Assembly (NCBI RefSeq): GCF_002211305.1
Contig: NZ_LOKW01000024.1
Span: 186,001 to 250,000 of the forward strand
Length of the DNA stretch: 64,000 bases
From: Rhizobium sp. R634
GTDB lineage: Bacteria; Pseudomonadota; Alphaproteobacteria; Rhizobiales; Rhizobiaceae
Direction: 5' to 3'
Position numbers and translations under genes: made by a program. The notes beneath the pieces were generated by a model. That model did not search any database. It was given only the letters and a program-made list of their open reading frames with translations, and was not told the origin of the DNA. Shown piece after piece: positions 42,821-51,457 of the stretch. Every line of letters begins with the position of its first letter. The stretch's first letter is position 1.

Positions 42821-43117
42821 ATGCTGCGTGTAGTGGGCTGGCTGATCCTGCTGTCGGCAATTTCCGGAATTTTTTTGGAAGCGCTCAAGATATCGCTCGG
42901 AGAAGAGCGGTATGGCGGCCCCTTCTATGTCGGACATTATACCGGTTCCGCGGTCGGTATCGCGCTAGCCCTCTTCCTGTTCGGCCTTATCATCGCTCTC
43001 GCCGTCCGCTATCTATTTAAGAGCAAGAAGGCGCGAGGCACCTATTCGGGCCTCGCAAGCGGAATCGTTGGAGTGGTGCTCTTCACCGCCGCGTCAGTGA
43101 CTGGCATCATCTATTGA
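42821..43117 (+). CDS. Small hypothetical membrane protein
   Basis: 98 residues, unrecognised. Three hydrophobic helices are visible (VVGWLILLSAISGIFLEALK, YTGSAVGIALALFLFGLIIA, GIVGVVLFTAASVTGIIY) with a short Lys-rich loop (YLFKSKKARGTY) between the second and third. ATG 42821 follows TGGAGACATAA. It stands alone between gntR and the convergent fcl gene; no function can be inferred from context. Confidence 0.72.
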   Translation: MLRVVGWLILLSAISGIFLEALKISLGEERYGGPFYVGHYTGSAVGIALALFLFGLIIALAVRYLFKSKKARGTYSGLASGIVGVVLFTAASVTGIIY

Positions 43118-43183
43118 GCGCGAGGCTGAGAAGCGTCTCGGCGGATTTCGTTCGACCAGTTTTCGACCGGGGAAAACCAAGCG

Positions 43184-44137
43184 CTACTGTCGTACGTCGG
43201 CGGCGATGCTTTCGAATTGCAGGAACCAGTCGTAGACGGCGCGAATACCGTCCTCCAGGGAGATGCGCGGCTTCCAGCCCATGCTCCGCAGCTTGTCACT
43301 GCCCATCAGCTTGCGCGGTGTGCCGTCGGGCTTCGAGAGATCATGGGCAATCCGACCCTCATAACCGACAATGCGGCACACCAGTCGCGTCAGCTCGATG
43401 ATCTCGATATCCTCTCCCGAACCGACATTGACGTGCTGTGCATCTGAATAATTCTTCAACAGGAAAACGAGCGCGTCGGCGCAATCATCGACGTGAAGAA
43501 ACTCGCGTCGCGGTGTACCCGTTCCCCAGATGGTAATTTCCGAAGCCCCGCTCAGCTTCGCAAGATGGGCTTTGCGAATGAGCGCCGGCAGAACATGGCT
43601 GGACTGCAGATCGAAATTGTCCCCCGGACCATAGAGATTGGTGGGCATAGCCGAAATATAATCGCGCTCGTGCTGCTTGCGGTAGGCTTCCGCCAGCTTA
43701 ATTCCGGCAATCTTGGCGATGGCATACCATTCGTTGGTCGGCTCGAGTGGACCGGTCAGAAGGGCATCTTCCGATATCGGCTGCGGCGCCAATTTCGGAT
43801 AGATGCAACTCGACCCAAGGAACAGAAGCCTGCCGACGTCGTTGCGATGCGCGGCGTCGAAGATATTGGCCTCAATGATGAGATTGTCGTAAAGAAAATC
43901 AGCCGGAAAGGTGTCGTTCGCGAGAATGCCGCCAACCTTTGCTGCAGCAAGGATGATCGCATCCGGCCTGTGTGCCTGCACGAATTTTTCGACTTGGTCT
44001 TGTCGCTTGAGATCAAGATCCTGGCGTGTTGCAGTGATGACGCTGCAATTTTCGGACTGAAGCCTGCGCACAAGAGCGCTGCCTACCATGCCACGATGGC
44101 CGGCAACCCAGATTTTCTTGTTGGACAAGTCGTACAC
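43184..44137 (-). CDS. fcl: GDP-L-fucose synthase
   Basis: Bifunctional 3,5-epimerase/4-reductase that converts GDP-4-keto-6-deoxymannose to GDP-L-fucose. 317 residues, extended SDR. NADP loop GHRGMVGSALV at residues 13-23, the catalytic Ser in LGSSCIYPK and the Tyr-Lys pair in EWYAIAKIAG. PTNLYGPGDNFD matches the GFS family. The gene starts directly after the gmd stop, so the two make an operon. GDP-fucose is a known precursor of Rhizobium O-antigen and Nod factor decorations. Confidence 0.96.
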   Translation of the reverse strand: MYDLSNKKIWVAGHRGMVGSALVRRLQSENCSVITATRQDLDLKRQDQVEKFVQAHRPDAIILAAAKVGGILANDTFPADFLYDNLIIEANIFDAAHRNDVGRLLFLGSSCIYPKLAPQPISEDALLTGPLEPTNEWYAIAKIAGIKLAEAYRKQHERDYISAMPTNLYGPGDNFDLQSSHVLPALIRKAHLAKLSGASEITIWGTGTPRREFLHVDDCADALVFLLKNYSDAQHVNVGSGEDIEIIELTRLVCRIVGYEGRIAHDLSKPDGTPRKLMGSDKLRSMGWKPRISLEDGIRAVYDWFLQFESIAADVRQ

Positions 44138-45199
44138 TCAGATATCTTTCCTGCTGCCCAGGGCCTTCCAGTGCTTGATATCTTCGCGCACCATTTCGGC
44201 GGCGAGTTCGCGAACCGGCGTCTTGTGGTGCCAGCCCAATTTCTGACGTGCCTTGGTCGGGTCGCCAAGCAAAAGGTCTACTTCCGTCGGACGGAAATAC
44301 CGCGGGTCGATTTCCACAAGGCAGGCACCGGACGCGGAATCATAACCCTTTTCGTCGACGCCGGACCCCTTCCATTCCAAAGCAATGCCGACGTCGGCAA
44401 AAGCCCACTCCACGAACTGGCGGACACTCGTCGTCTCACCGGTCGCCAAGACGTAGTCATCCGGCTTGTCCTGCTGCAGCATGCGCCACATGCCCTCGAC
44501 ATATTCACGCGCGTGGCCCCAGTCACGCTTGGCGTCGAGATTGCCGAGGAACAGCTTATCCTGCCGCCCCAGATGGATGGCAGCCACCGCCATCGTGATC
44601 TTGCGCGTGACGAAGGTTTCGCCGCGAAGCGGGCTTTCGTGATTGAAAAGAATGCCGTTGGATGCGTGCATGCCATAGGCCTCGCGATAATTCACGACGA
44701 TCCAGTAGGCATAGAGCTTAGCTGCGGCATAGGGAGAACGCGGGTAAAAGGGCGTCTTCTCGCTCTGCGGCACTTCCTGCACAAGACCGTAGAGTTCCGA
44801 GGTCGATGCCTGGTAGAACCGGGTCTTTTTCTCGAGCCCCAGGATACGGATCGCTTCGAGCAGCCTCAACGTCCCGACGCCATCGGCATCCGCCGTGTAT
44901 TCAGGCGTTTCGAAGCTGACGCCGACATGGCTCTGTGCAGCGAGGTTGTAGATTTCATCGGGCTGTGTCTGCTGCACGATCCGCAGCAGGTTGGTCGAGT
45001 CGATCATATCGCCGTAATGGAGGATGAAGCGCGGGTGGGCTTCGTGCGGATCCTGATAGATATGTTCGATGCGGCCGGTATTAAAAGACGAGGATCGCCG
45101 CTTGATGCCATGCACTGTGTAGCCCTTGCTCAGAAGCAATTCGGCCAAGTAGGCACCATCCTGACCGGTTACCCCAGTGATAAGCGCAGTTTTTGTCAT
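44138..45199 (-). CDS. gmd: GDP-mannose 4,6-dehydratase
   Basis: Converts GDP-mannose to GDP-4-keto-6-deoxymannose, the branch point to GDP-fucose, GDP-rhamnose, 6-deoxytalose or perosamine. 353 residues. NADP loop ITGVTGQDGAYLAE, the family-specific IKRRSSSFNTGRIEHIYQD, Thr/Glu catalytic region in YQASTSELYG and the Tyr-Lys pair in SPYAAAKLYAY. Its product can feed both fcl and the DegT aminotransferase at 48288. It is divergent from the plus-strand polysaccharide cluster. Confidence 0.97.
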   Translation of the reverse strand: MTKTALITGVTGQDGAYLAELLLSKGYTVHGIKRRSSSFNTGRIEHIYQDPHEAHPRFILHYGDMIDSTNLLRIVQQTQPDEIYNLAAQSHVGVSFETPEYTADADGVGTLRLLEAIRILGLEKKTRFYQASTSELYGLVQEVPQSEKTPFYPRSPYAAAKLYAYWIVVNYREAYGMHASNGILFNHESPLRGETFVTRKITMAVAAIHLGRQDKLFLGNLDAKRDWGHAREYVEGMWRMLQQDKPDDYVLATGETTSVRQFVEWAFADVGIALEWKGSGVDEKGYDSASGACLVEIDPRYFRPTEVDLLLGDPTKARQKLGWHHKTPVRELAAEMVREDIKHWKALGSRKDI

Positions 45200-45693
45200 T
45201 TTTTCACGTCGTCTTTCGATGCAATCTTCGGGATGTGTTTATGGAAACGGCTGGATGAGTGCAACCCCCCGGCCTGGTTGAGGATGTGCTTCGTTCGCAT
45301 CGTCCCGGGCAATCCTGAATTCCTCGGGCGGTTCTTCCTTGACTGTCCTCATCGGGCAAAAGGTCATTTTGCCCTTCGGTTCACTTTCCGGCCCCAGGTT
45401 TTAATCGCTATTCAAGCACCATGGAAGAAATTGTCGATCACTGTCTCAAGATTGCAACGGCGCTCCAAACAGGTCCAGCTTTGCTTGTGACCGGGCCGTC
45501 GAGGGGTGTTGTCGTGATCGCAGGATATGCTAAGGCAGGTGCCCAGAATTAAGTAGGTGCAACTGAATGGATCACGCGGATGCCCCTCGCGCCAATTGGT
45601 GAGAGCGCCCTTTTGCGCATCTCCGCGACGATCAATTCATGACAGCATCCGTTGGCTGTGTCTGCCGGCGCGGACGCTGAGGTTAGTCAAAGC
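45200..45693. other. Divergent intergenic region between gmd and the polysaccharide cluster
   Basis: 494 bp with no convincing gene. It should hold promoters for gmd-fcl and for the long plus-strand cluster, but I could not fix -10/-35 boxes. A 43-codon frame exists at 45421-45552 (MEEIVDHCLKIATALQTGPA...), with no clear ribosome site and no family; I regard it as weak. Base composition drops toward AT compared with the flanking core genes. Confidence 0.6.
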
Positions 45694-46890
45694 ATGAAAA
45701 TAGGCATTTTGTTAGAAAACCCGATTCAAGTCGGTGGCGGTTTCAATCAAGCAATCAATGCGATCGTACAACTCCAGCGTATTATCGGAAAGCAGCATGA
45801 GGTCGTGGTTTTCACTACGATCAAAGCCAGTCTGCAGCATCTCAAGCGGATTGGCGTTCCCGCAGCATACCTGCCTGCCGCCGGAAGGTTATCTCGAATT
45901 GCACTCGCCGTGTTACGCCGCTCAATCCACAAGGAAATTGGCAAAGCGTGGATGGCAAAAAAGATCGAAAATGCGCTGCTGAAAGCAGGCATGGATCTGG
46001 CGTATTTCGTTACACATTCCTCAACTCCGAACTATTTCCGCAAGCTCAACTACGTCACGACCGTCCTTGATCTCTGTCATCGCGACGATCTCGAGTTTCC
46101 GGAAGTTAGCGCCGATGGCAGATTCGAAGAACGAGAGCGGCACTTTTCCACCTGTCTGCCGCGCGCCGTCGCCGTCTTGGTGGCATCACACCAGCTACTG
46201 AAGAGCATTGTCGTTCGCTACGGAATTGACGAAGAGCGCATGATTGCGATGCCGTTCGAGCCCTCTCCGTTCTTAAGCGAAGCGCATTCGATCGATCGCG
46301 CAGCCGTGCTCGGCAATTACGGGCTGAGGGATGGCTATTATTTCTATCCCGCGCAATTCTGGCCTCATAAGAATCATATACGCATTCTTGAAGCGGTCTC
46401 GTTGTTAAAGCAAAAGACGGCCATTAACTCCGACATACGCGTGGTCTTTTCGGGTGCGAACAGTGGTAACTTGGCCCGGATCAAACAGCAAGCGCAGCAG
46501 CTGGGAGTCTCTGACAACGTGACGTTTCTTGGCTTTGTGCCGGTCGATCACATGCGCGCGCTTTACGAGGGCGCTCTGGCCGTCGTGATGTCGACTTATT
46601 TTGGCCCGACCAATCTACCGCCGTTGGAAGCCTGGGCAGTCGGCCGGCCGTTGATCTATTCGGCGCATCTCAATGAACAGGTCGGCGATGCGGCATTGTT
46701 CGCCGACGCTGATGACGCAGAGCAGTGGGCCGACACCATGCTGCGCATACGAGATCCTGCGGTGGCAGTTGATCTGATCGAAAAAGGGCGTAAGCAGCTG
46801 AAGGTGGTCGATACGGAACGGCTCGAAGCCGAGGCTCTCTTCGTCCGCAGGCTCGAGCAATTTGCACAACGCAGGAAGTGCTGGGAATAG
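45694..46890 (+). CDS. Glycosyltransferase, GT4 family
   Basis: 398-residue GT-B-fold, retaining glycosyltransferase. The C-terminal nucleotide-sugar domain shows FYPAQFWPHKNHIRILEA, VTFLGFVPVDHMRALYEGAL and FGPTNLPPLEAWAVGRP, typical of GT4 (the ExxxxxxxE-like region). The N-terminal domain starts MKIGILLENPIQVGGG with a Gly-rich acceptor loop. ATG 45694 was chosen; the upstream in-frame start gives a leader with no family match. It is paralogous to the gene at 50168 (same AQFWPHKNH block). First gene of the plus-strand polysaccharide cluster. Confidence 0.9.
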   Translation: MKIGILLENPIQVGGGFNQAINAIVQLQRIIGKQHEVVVFTTIKASLQHLKRIGVPAAYLPAAGRLSRIALAVLRRSIHKEIGKAWMAKKIENALLKAGMDLAYFVTHSSTPNYFRKLNYVTTVLDLCHRDDLEFPEVSADGRFEERERHFSTCLPRAVAVLVASHQLLKSIVVRYGIDEERMIAMPFEPSPFLSEAHSIDRAAVLGNYGLRDGYYFYPAQFWPHKNHIRILEAVSLLKQKTAINSDIRVVFSGANSGNLARIKQQAQQLGVSDNVTFLGFVPVDHMRALYEGALAVVMSTYFGPTNLPPLEAWAVGRPLIYSAHLNEQVGDAALFADADDAEQWADTMLRIRDPAVAVDLIEKGRKQLKVVDTERLEAEALFVRRLEQFAQRRKCWE

Positions 46891-46892
46891 CC

Positions 46893-47828
46893 ATGGAATG
46901 TGCACCCGTCATACTTTTCGTCTTCAACCGGCCCCTGCATATGGCCAGGACCGTGGCAGCTCTGCAGGCAAACGAGCTGGCCGAAGAAACGCCCTTGCTC
47001 ATTTACTGCGACGGTGCGCGCAGTGAAAAAGAAACCGAGCGCGTGCGCCAGGTCCGTGAACAGGCAAAGGCGGTAACAGGCTTCAAGTCGGTCACCGTCG
47101 TCGAACGCGAAAGAAATTATGGCCTGGCAGGCTCCATCATCGATGGCGTAGGACGCCTGTGCGAGCAATATGGCCGCGTCATCGTCGTCGAAGATGATCT
47201 GATAACCTCGTCCGACTTCCTGCGTTACATGAACCAAGGGCTCGACCTTTATGCCAGCGAGGAGCGCGTCGCCAGCATTCACGGTTACGCCTATCCGGTT
47301 CCGAATGACGATGCTCCTGAGAGCTACTTCTTACGTGGGGCGGACTGTTGGGGATGGGCCACCTGGGCCCGGGCGTGGAAACATTTCGAACCCGATGGGG
47401 CTAAGCTGCTGACGGCCCTGAAAGAGAAGGGCCTCACCAAAGGTTTCGACCACGGCGGGAACGCCTTCTTCGTCAGGATGCTGCGCAATCAAGTCGAGGG
47501 CAAGAATCAATCGTGGGCGATCAGGTGGCATGCCAGTGCCTATCTCGACAACATGTTGACCCTTTACCCGCGCCAGAGCCTCGTGGTGAACTCAGGGTTT
47601 GATGACAGTGGGGTCCATTGCAGCGATGTAGACTATTACGAGAGCAGTCTCGGACAGGCGCCAAAGAAATTGCAAAAGATCCGCGTAGAAGTTAACGAAC
47701 AAATGCGGCTGCGGGTGGTCGGCTTTTTCGAGAAAATGCGCCGTCAGCGGATGAAAGATTTTTATAAACTCGTCTTCTCGGCCGGGGTTAGGCGGATACG
47801 CAAAGTGACCGGGTTTGCGGCGTCCTGA
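46893..47828 (+). CDS. GT-A-fold glycosyltransferase (GNT-I/GT2-like)
   Basis: 311 residues. The N-terminus PVILFVFNRPLHMARTVAAL is the usual nucleotide-binding strand-loop of sugar transferases. VIVVEDDLITSSDFLRYM holds the metal-binding acidic cluster (EDD), arranged as in GNT-I-like enzymes. FLRGADCWGWATWARAW is a conserved acceptor-side segment. ATG 46893 lies 2 bp after the preceding stop; GTG 46878 is an alternative. A basic C-terminal tail (KMRRQRMKDFYKLVF) may touch the membrane. Specificity is unknown. Confidence 0.84.
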   Translation: MECAPVILFVFNRPLHMARTVAALQANELAEETPLLIYCDGARSEKETERVRQVREQAKAVTGFKSVTVVERERNYGLAGSIIDGVGRLCEQYGRVIVVEDDLITSSDFLRYMNQGLDLYASEERVASIHGYAYPVPNDDAPESYFLRGADCWGWATWARAWKHFEPDGAKLLTALKEKGLTKGFDHGGNAFFVRMLRNQVEGKNQSWAIRWHASAYLDNMLTLYPRQSLVVNSGFDDSGVHCSDVDYYESSLGQAPKKLQKIRVEVNEQMRLRVVGFFEKMRRQRMKDFYKLVFSAGVRRIRKVTGFAAS

Positions 47829-47856
47829 CATATCGGTCGATTTGGGAAAGAGAAAC

Positions 47857-48291
47857 ATGATAGAAAAGATCACGAACGGTGGCGAACTGCAGGCCATAAT
47901 ATTGCGGTCGAATTACACGTTCGATGGTATCCAATTTTTCACGCCGGACGAATTTTCCCAGCAACTCGCCTATATGAAGCGGCCGACGGGCTATGTCATC
48001 CAGCCGCACGTCCACAACGCCGTCGCGCGCGAGGTTCTCTACACGAAGGAGGTCCTGCTCATAAAGTCGGGCGTCGTTCGGGTGGACTTCTATTCCGACG
48101 CGCAGGAATATTACGAAAGCGCGATCCTGCGCGCAGGCGACGTCATACTCCTGGCCTTTGGCGGACATGGCTTCGAAATTATCGAAGAAGCTGAAATCAT
48201 CGAAGTTAAACAGGGGCCGTATGCCGGGGAATCCGATAAGACGCGATTTATGCCGTCGCCGCGGGAACTCAAGATAAAGGGTGCCGAATGA
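47857..48291 (+). CDS. Cupin-like protein of the polysaccharide cluster
   Basis: 144 residues, cupin-type barrel with GYVIQPHVHNAVAREVLYT (His pair), LIKSGVVRVDFY and LRAGDVILLAFGGHGFEIIE (second motif). Start ATG 47857 follows GGAAAGAG. Cupin proteins in sugar clusters can be ketoisomerases or epimerases for nucleotide sugars, but this one lacks the RxxH-type motifs of RmlC/FdtA that I would recognise, so the function stays open. The last 4 bp overlap the aminotransferase start, implying coupled expression and perhaps a joint pathway. Confidence 0.8.
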   Translation: MIEKITNGGELQAIILRSNYTFDGIQFFTPDEFSQQLAYMKRPTGYVIQPHVHNAVAREVLYTKEVLLIKSGVVRVDFYSDAQEYYESAILRAGDVILLAFGGHGFEIIEEAEIIEVKQGPYAGESDKTRFMPSPRELKIKGAE

Positions 48292-49397
48292 TTCCCGTCA
48301 ATGAACCCCTCCTCAATGGCAACGAGAGCAAGTATCTGCTGGAATGCATTGAGACCGGCTGGATTTCCTCCGAAGGTCCCTTCATCACGCGTTTTGAACG
48401 CGAGTTTGCCAGCTGTGTCAGCCGTAAACACGCAATCGCCGTCGCAAACGGCTCGATGGCTCTCGACGCCGGCATGATGGCGCTTGGTCTGGAAGAAGGC
48501 TCCGAGGTCATATTGCCTTCCTTCACGATCATTTCCTGCGCCGCAGCCATCGTGCGAGCCGGCTGCGTGCCGGTCGCGGTAGACTCGGATCCTCTGACCT
48601 GGAATATCGATCCGACGAAAATTGAAGCTGCGATTACTCCAAAAACGCGCGCGATCATGGTGGTGCATATCTATGGCCTGCCATGCGATATGGCCGCGAT
48701 CAACAAGATCGCCCGCCGCTACAACCTCAAGATCATCGAGGATGCGGCAGAAATGCATGGCCAGACATATGACGGCCAGCCTTGCGGCAGCTTCGGTGAC
48801 GTCAGCATCTTCAGCTTTTATCCCAATAAGCATATAACCACAGGCGAAGGTGGCATGATCGTCACCGATTCCGACGCGATTGCCGATCGATGCCGCGGCC
48901 TGCGAAATCTCTGCTTTCTTCCTGCCCGCCGCTTTGTTCATGAGGAGCTGGGCTGGAATATGCGCATGACGAATATGCAGGCGGCTCTGGGTTGCGCGCA
49001 GCTTGAGCGCCTGCCGGAATTCGTCGAGCGCAAGCGGGCGATGGGCAGCCTCTATACCGAACTGCTCCAGGATCTGCCGGGCATTCAATTGCCGTTGGCC
49101 GAGACATCCTACGCTCGCAATATCTATTGGGTTTACGGCATCGTGTTGAAGGACGAGATCGATTTCGACGCGGCCGAAGCGATGAAGCGACTGGCTGCGA
49201 AGGGCGTAGGCTGCCGGCCATTTTTCTGGCCGATGCATGAGCAGCCTGTCTTGCAAAAAATGGGCTTCTTCAAGGATGCCGATCTTCCGGTTGCGGCGAG
49301 GATTGCGCGACGCGGCTTCTATATTCCAAGCGGTCTCGCACTCAGGGAAGATCAAATTCGCGAAGTCGCGAGCATCGTCGCGGAGGTCATCCGTTGA
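48288..49397 (+). CDS. DegT/DnrJ/EryC1-family sugar aminotransferase, GDP-perosamine-synthase-like
   Basis: PLP-dependent aminotransferase acting on 4-keto (or 3-keto) nucleotide sugars, 369 residues. Internal aldimine Lys is K181 in FYPNKHITTGEGGM; Asp in IIEDAAEMHG (about 152) holds the PLP nitrogen. The opening PLLNGNESKYLLECIETGWI and the TNMQAALGCAQLERL segment closely resemble GDP-perosamine synthase (Per), whose substrate GDP-4-keto-6-deoxymannose is made by gmd at 44138. A LegC-like role for the nonulosonate module downstream is the alternative. Confidence 0.88.
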   Translation: MIPVNEPLLNGNESKYLLECIETGWISSEGPFITRFEREFASCVSRKHAIAVANGSMALDAGMMALGLEEGSEVILPSFTIISCAAAIVRAGCVPVAVDSDPLTWNIDPTKIEAAITPKTRAIMVVHIYGLPCDMAAINKIARRYNLKIIEDAAEMHGQTYDGQPCGSFGDVSIFSFYPNKHITTGEGGMIVTDSDAIADRCRGLRNLCFLPARRFVHEELGWNMRMTNMQAALGCAQLERLPEFVERKRAMGSLYTELLQDLPGIQLPLAETSYARNIYWVYGIVLKDEIDFDAAEAMKRLAAKGVGCRPFFWPMHEQPVLQKMGFFKDADLPVAARIARRGFYIPSGLALREDQIREVASIVAEVIR

Positions 49398-50164
49398 CGA
49401 CCAGTTTCGGATTATATTCCCAGTATTACGACCTTCTCTACAAAGACAAGGACTATGAGGGCGAAACAGCCTATGTGAAAGCTCTGCTGGATCGCCACGC
49501 CACCAGACCCGTTACCCAAATTTTGGAGCTAGGATCCGGCACCGGCATCCATGCCGGCATGATCGCGGACGCTGGATACGAGGTACTGGGGGTTGAGCTT
49601 TCGGAAACCATGCTTGCCGCAGCCATGCCGAAGGCGGCCCAGGCGAACGGTAAACTTGATTTCTCGCTGGGCGACGCACGTACCTTCCGGACGGAGCGAC
49701 GATTTCAGGCGGTGATTTCGCTCTTCCATGTTCTGAGCTATCAGATATCGGACGCCGATCTGGAAGCAATGATGGAGACTGTTTCCCACCACCTCGAAGA
49801 TGGCGGGATTTTCATCTTCGACTTCTGGTATGGACCTGCAGTGCTGTGGCAACGCCCTAGCACGCGAGCCAAACGCCTGGAAAATGATGAAGTTTCAATC
49901 GTCCGTGTCGCGGAGTCGGTCGTGCACGACGCTGAGAGCGTCGTCGACGTCAATTACACGATCTTCGCGACGGAGAAGCTGAGTGCCAAGACCGAGATGG
50001 TCCGCGAAACCCACCGCATGCGCTACCTCTTCCTCAATGAGATCGATCGCCTGCTCGCGAATGCGGGGATGAGCCGTGTCGTTGCCGAGGAATGGATGTC
50101 CGGCGCGGTCCCGGGGACCGACACCTGGGGCGTCTGTGTCGTAGCCCGCAAGAACGCGACCTGA
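49394..50164 (+). CDS. SAM-dependent methyltransferase
   Basis: 256 residues, class I Rossmann methyltransferase. Motif I is ILELGSGTGIHAGMIADAGY (about 43-62), then VLGVELSETML (acidic loop) and the AVISLFHVLSYQ motif IV region. Start is TTG 49394: it overlaps the aminotransferase TGA and has GGAGGT upstream, and no ATG precedes the conserved YYDLLYKDKDYEGE. Position after the aminotransferase suggests N- or O-methylation of a sugar residue or capping of the chain end. Confidence 0.86.
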   Translation: MTTSFGLYSQYYDLLYKDKDYEGETAYVKALLDRHATRPVTQILELGSGTGIHAGMIADAGYEVLGVELSETMLAAAMPKAAQANGKLDFSLGDARTFRTERRFQAVISLFHVLSYQISDADLEAMMETVSHHLEDGGIFIFDFWYGPAVLWQRPSTRAKRLENDEVSIVRVAESVVHDAESVVDVNYTIFATEKLSAKTEMVRETHRMRYLFLNEIDRLLANAGMSRVVAEEWMSGAVPGTDTWGVCVVARKNAT

Positions 50165-50167
50165 CCA

Positions 50168-51379
50168 TTGACGACATATTTGAGCGGCCGAGATACTTTG
50201 CGTCGAAAAAGGATTGGTTTCTATCTCGGAGTAGGTCGCCATGCCGGCGGCATGTTTCAATATGCGCAGAGCGTTGTTCACGCCTTGTCCTCAATCGATG
50301 GCACCGAAGCGGACGTCATCGTCGCCTATGGTGATCAGGCATGGCGCCCCCGGTTCGACGCCAACGCCCTCAAGGCCGTCCCGTTGCGTCATTGGAAGCG
50401 TGGTGAACTGCTCGCCAAGATCTTCATGGTTCTGCCCGGCTCCGTTGCACGTACCCTCGCCGGATGGATAAATCCGCTCGTTCGCGAATTGTCGTCCTTG
50501 CAATGCGACTTATGGCTTTTTCCGGCTCAGGACGCACTGACCTGGCAGATCAACGAGCCCTCGGTCGCAACCATCCACGATTTAATGCACCGATACGAGC
50601 GCGGCTTTCCAGAAGCTGGAAGCTGGTTGCGCTTTCAACTGAGAGAAAGCCGCTTCCGCAACCTGGCAAACCAAAGCGCGGCCGTACTTGTCGATTCGGA
50701 CATGGGGCGACACCATGTCATGGAAAGTTACGGGACAAGGGAAGACCACATCCATCCGCTGCCTTATGTTGCTCCGAGTTATCTGACAGGCTCCGCCGAG
50801 ACCGCCGACTTCGCAGAACGCTACCGGCTTCCGAAAAAATTCTATTTTTATCCAGCACAATTCTGGCCTCACAAGAACCACGCGCGGCTCATACGAGCGC
50901 TTGCATCAGCGCGCACCATCCATCCCGATATGGAACTGGTGTTGGCCGGCAGCACAACGCGCGAATATGACACCGTCAAAACCATGGCGAGCGAGCTCGG
51001 TCTCTCCCAGGCAATTCATTTCGTCGGTTATGTGCCCGACGCGGACCTTGCTGGATTTTATCATCGTGCCAGAGGGCTGGTCATGCCGACTTTCTTCGGC
51101 CCAACCAACATTCCGCCTCTTGAAGCAATGGCATGCGGTTGCCCCGTTCTGATCTCGGACAAGTATGGTATGCGGGAACAATGCGGTGACGCCGCTCTCT
51201 ATTTCGCGCCGCAATCCGTCGAGGAAATTCAAAGTACAATGAACCGTCTGTGGGAAGACGAAGATCTGCATTCCTCCTTGATCAAAAAGGGACTTGAAAG
51301 AGCTTCGCTATGGAAGCAAGAGGATTTTGACCGCCGTCTGAAAGTTATTTTGGGGCGTGTCCTCGATCAAATCGCATGA
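50168..51379 (+). CDS. Glycosyltransferase, GT4 family (paralogue of the 45694 gene)
   Basis: 403 residues, GT-B fold. The C-terminal half holds FYPAQFWPHKNHARLIRALA, IHFVGYVPDADLAGFYHRA and FGPTNIPPLEAMACGCP, almost the same blocks as the first GT4 gene. The acceptor half differs (FYLGVGRHAGGMFQYAQ), suggesting a different acceptor. Start TTG 50168 is the only reasonable one before the glycine loop; the next ATG is at residue 29. It lies 3 bp after the methyltransferase stop. Confidence 0.9.
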   Translation: MTTYLSGRDTLRRKRIGFYLGVGRHAGGMFQYAQSVVHALSSIDGTEADVIVAYGDQAWRPRFDANALKAVPLRHWKRGELLAKIFMVLPGSVARTLAGWINPLVRELSSLQCDLWLFPAQDALTWQINEPSVATIHDLMHRYERGFPEAGSWLRFQLRESRFRNLANQSAAVLVDSDMGRHHVMESYGTREDHIHPLPYVAPSYLTGSAETADFAERYRLPKKFYFYPAQFWPHKNHARLIRALASARTIHPDMELVLAGSTTREYDTVKTMASELGLSQAIHFVGYVPDADLAGFYHRARGLVMPTFFGPTNIPPLEAMACGCPVLISDKYGMREQCGDAALYFAPQSVEEIQSTMNRLWEDEDLHSSLIKKGLERASLWKQEDFDRRLKVILGRVLDQIA

Positions 51380-51457
51380 TAGATGGCGTTGTCTACGCAG
51401 CCCGTGAGCCGTCGAATTGGCCCGGGCAGCGGCTACCGGAGAGTTTGAGCCTATAAT

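Noticed and set aside
43493..45490. Long open plus-strand frame of 665 codons across gmd and fcl
   Set aside because: It is antisense to two complete, clearly recognised SDR genes; the high GC at third positions keeps the opposite frame open.
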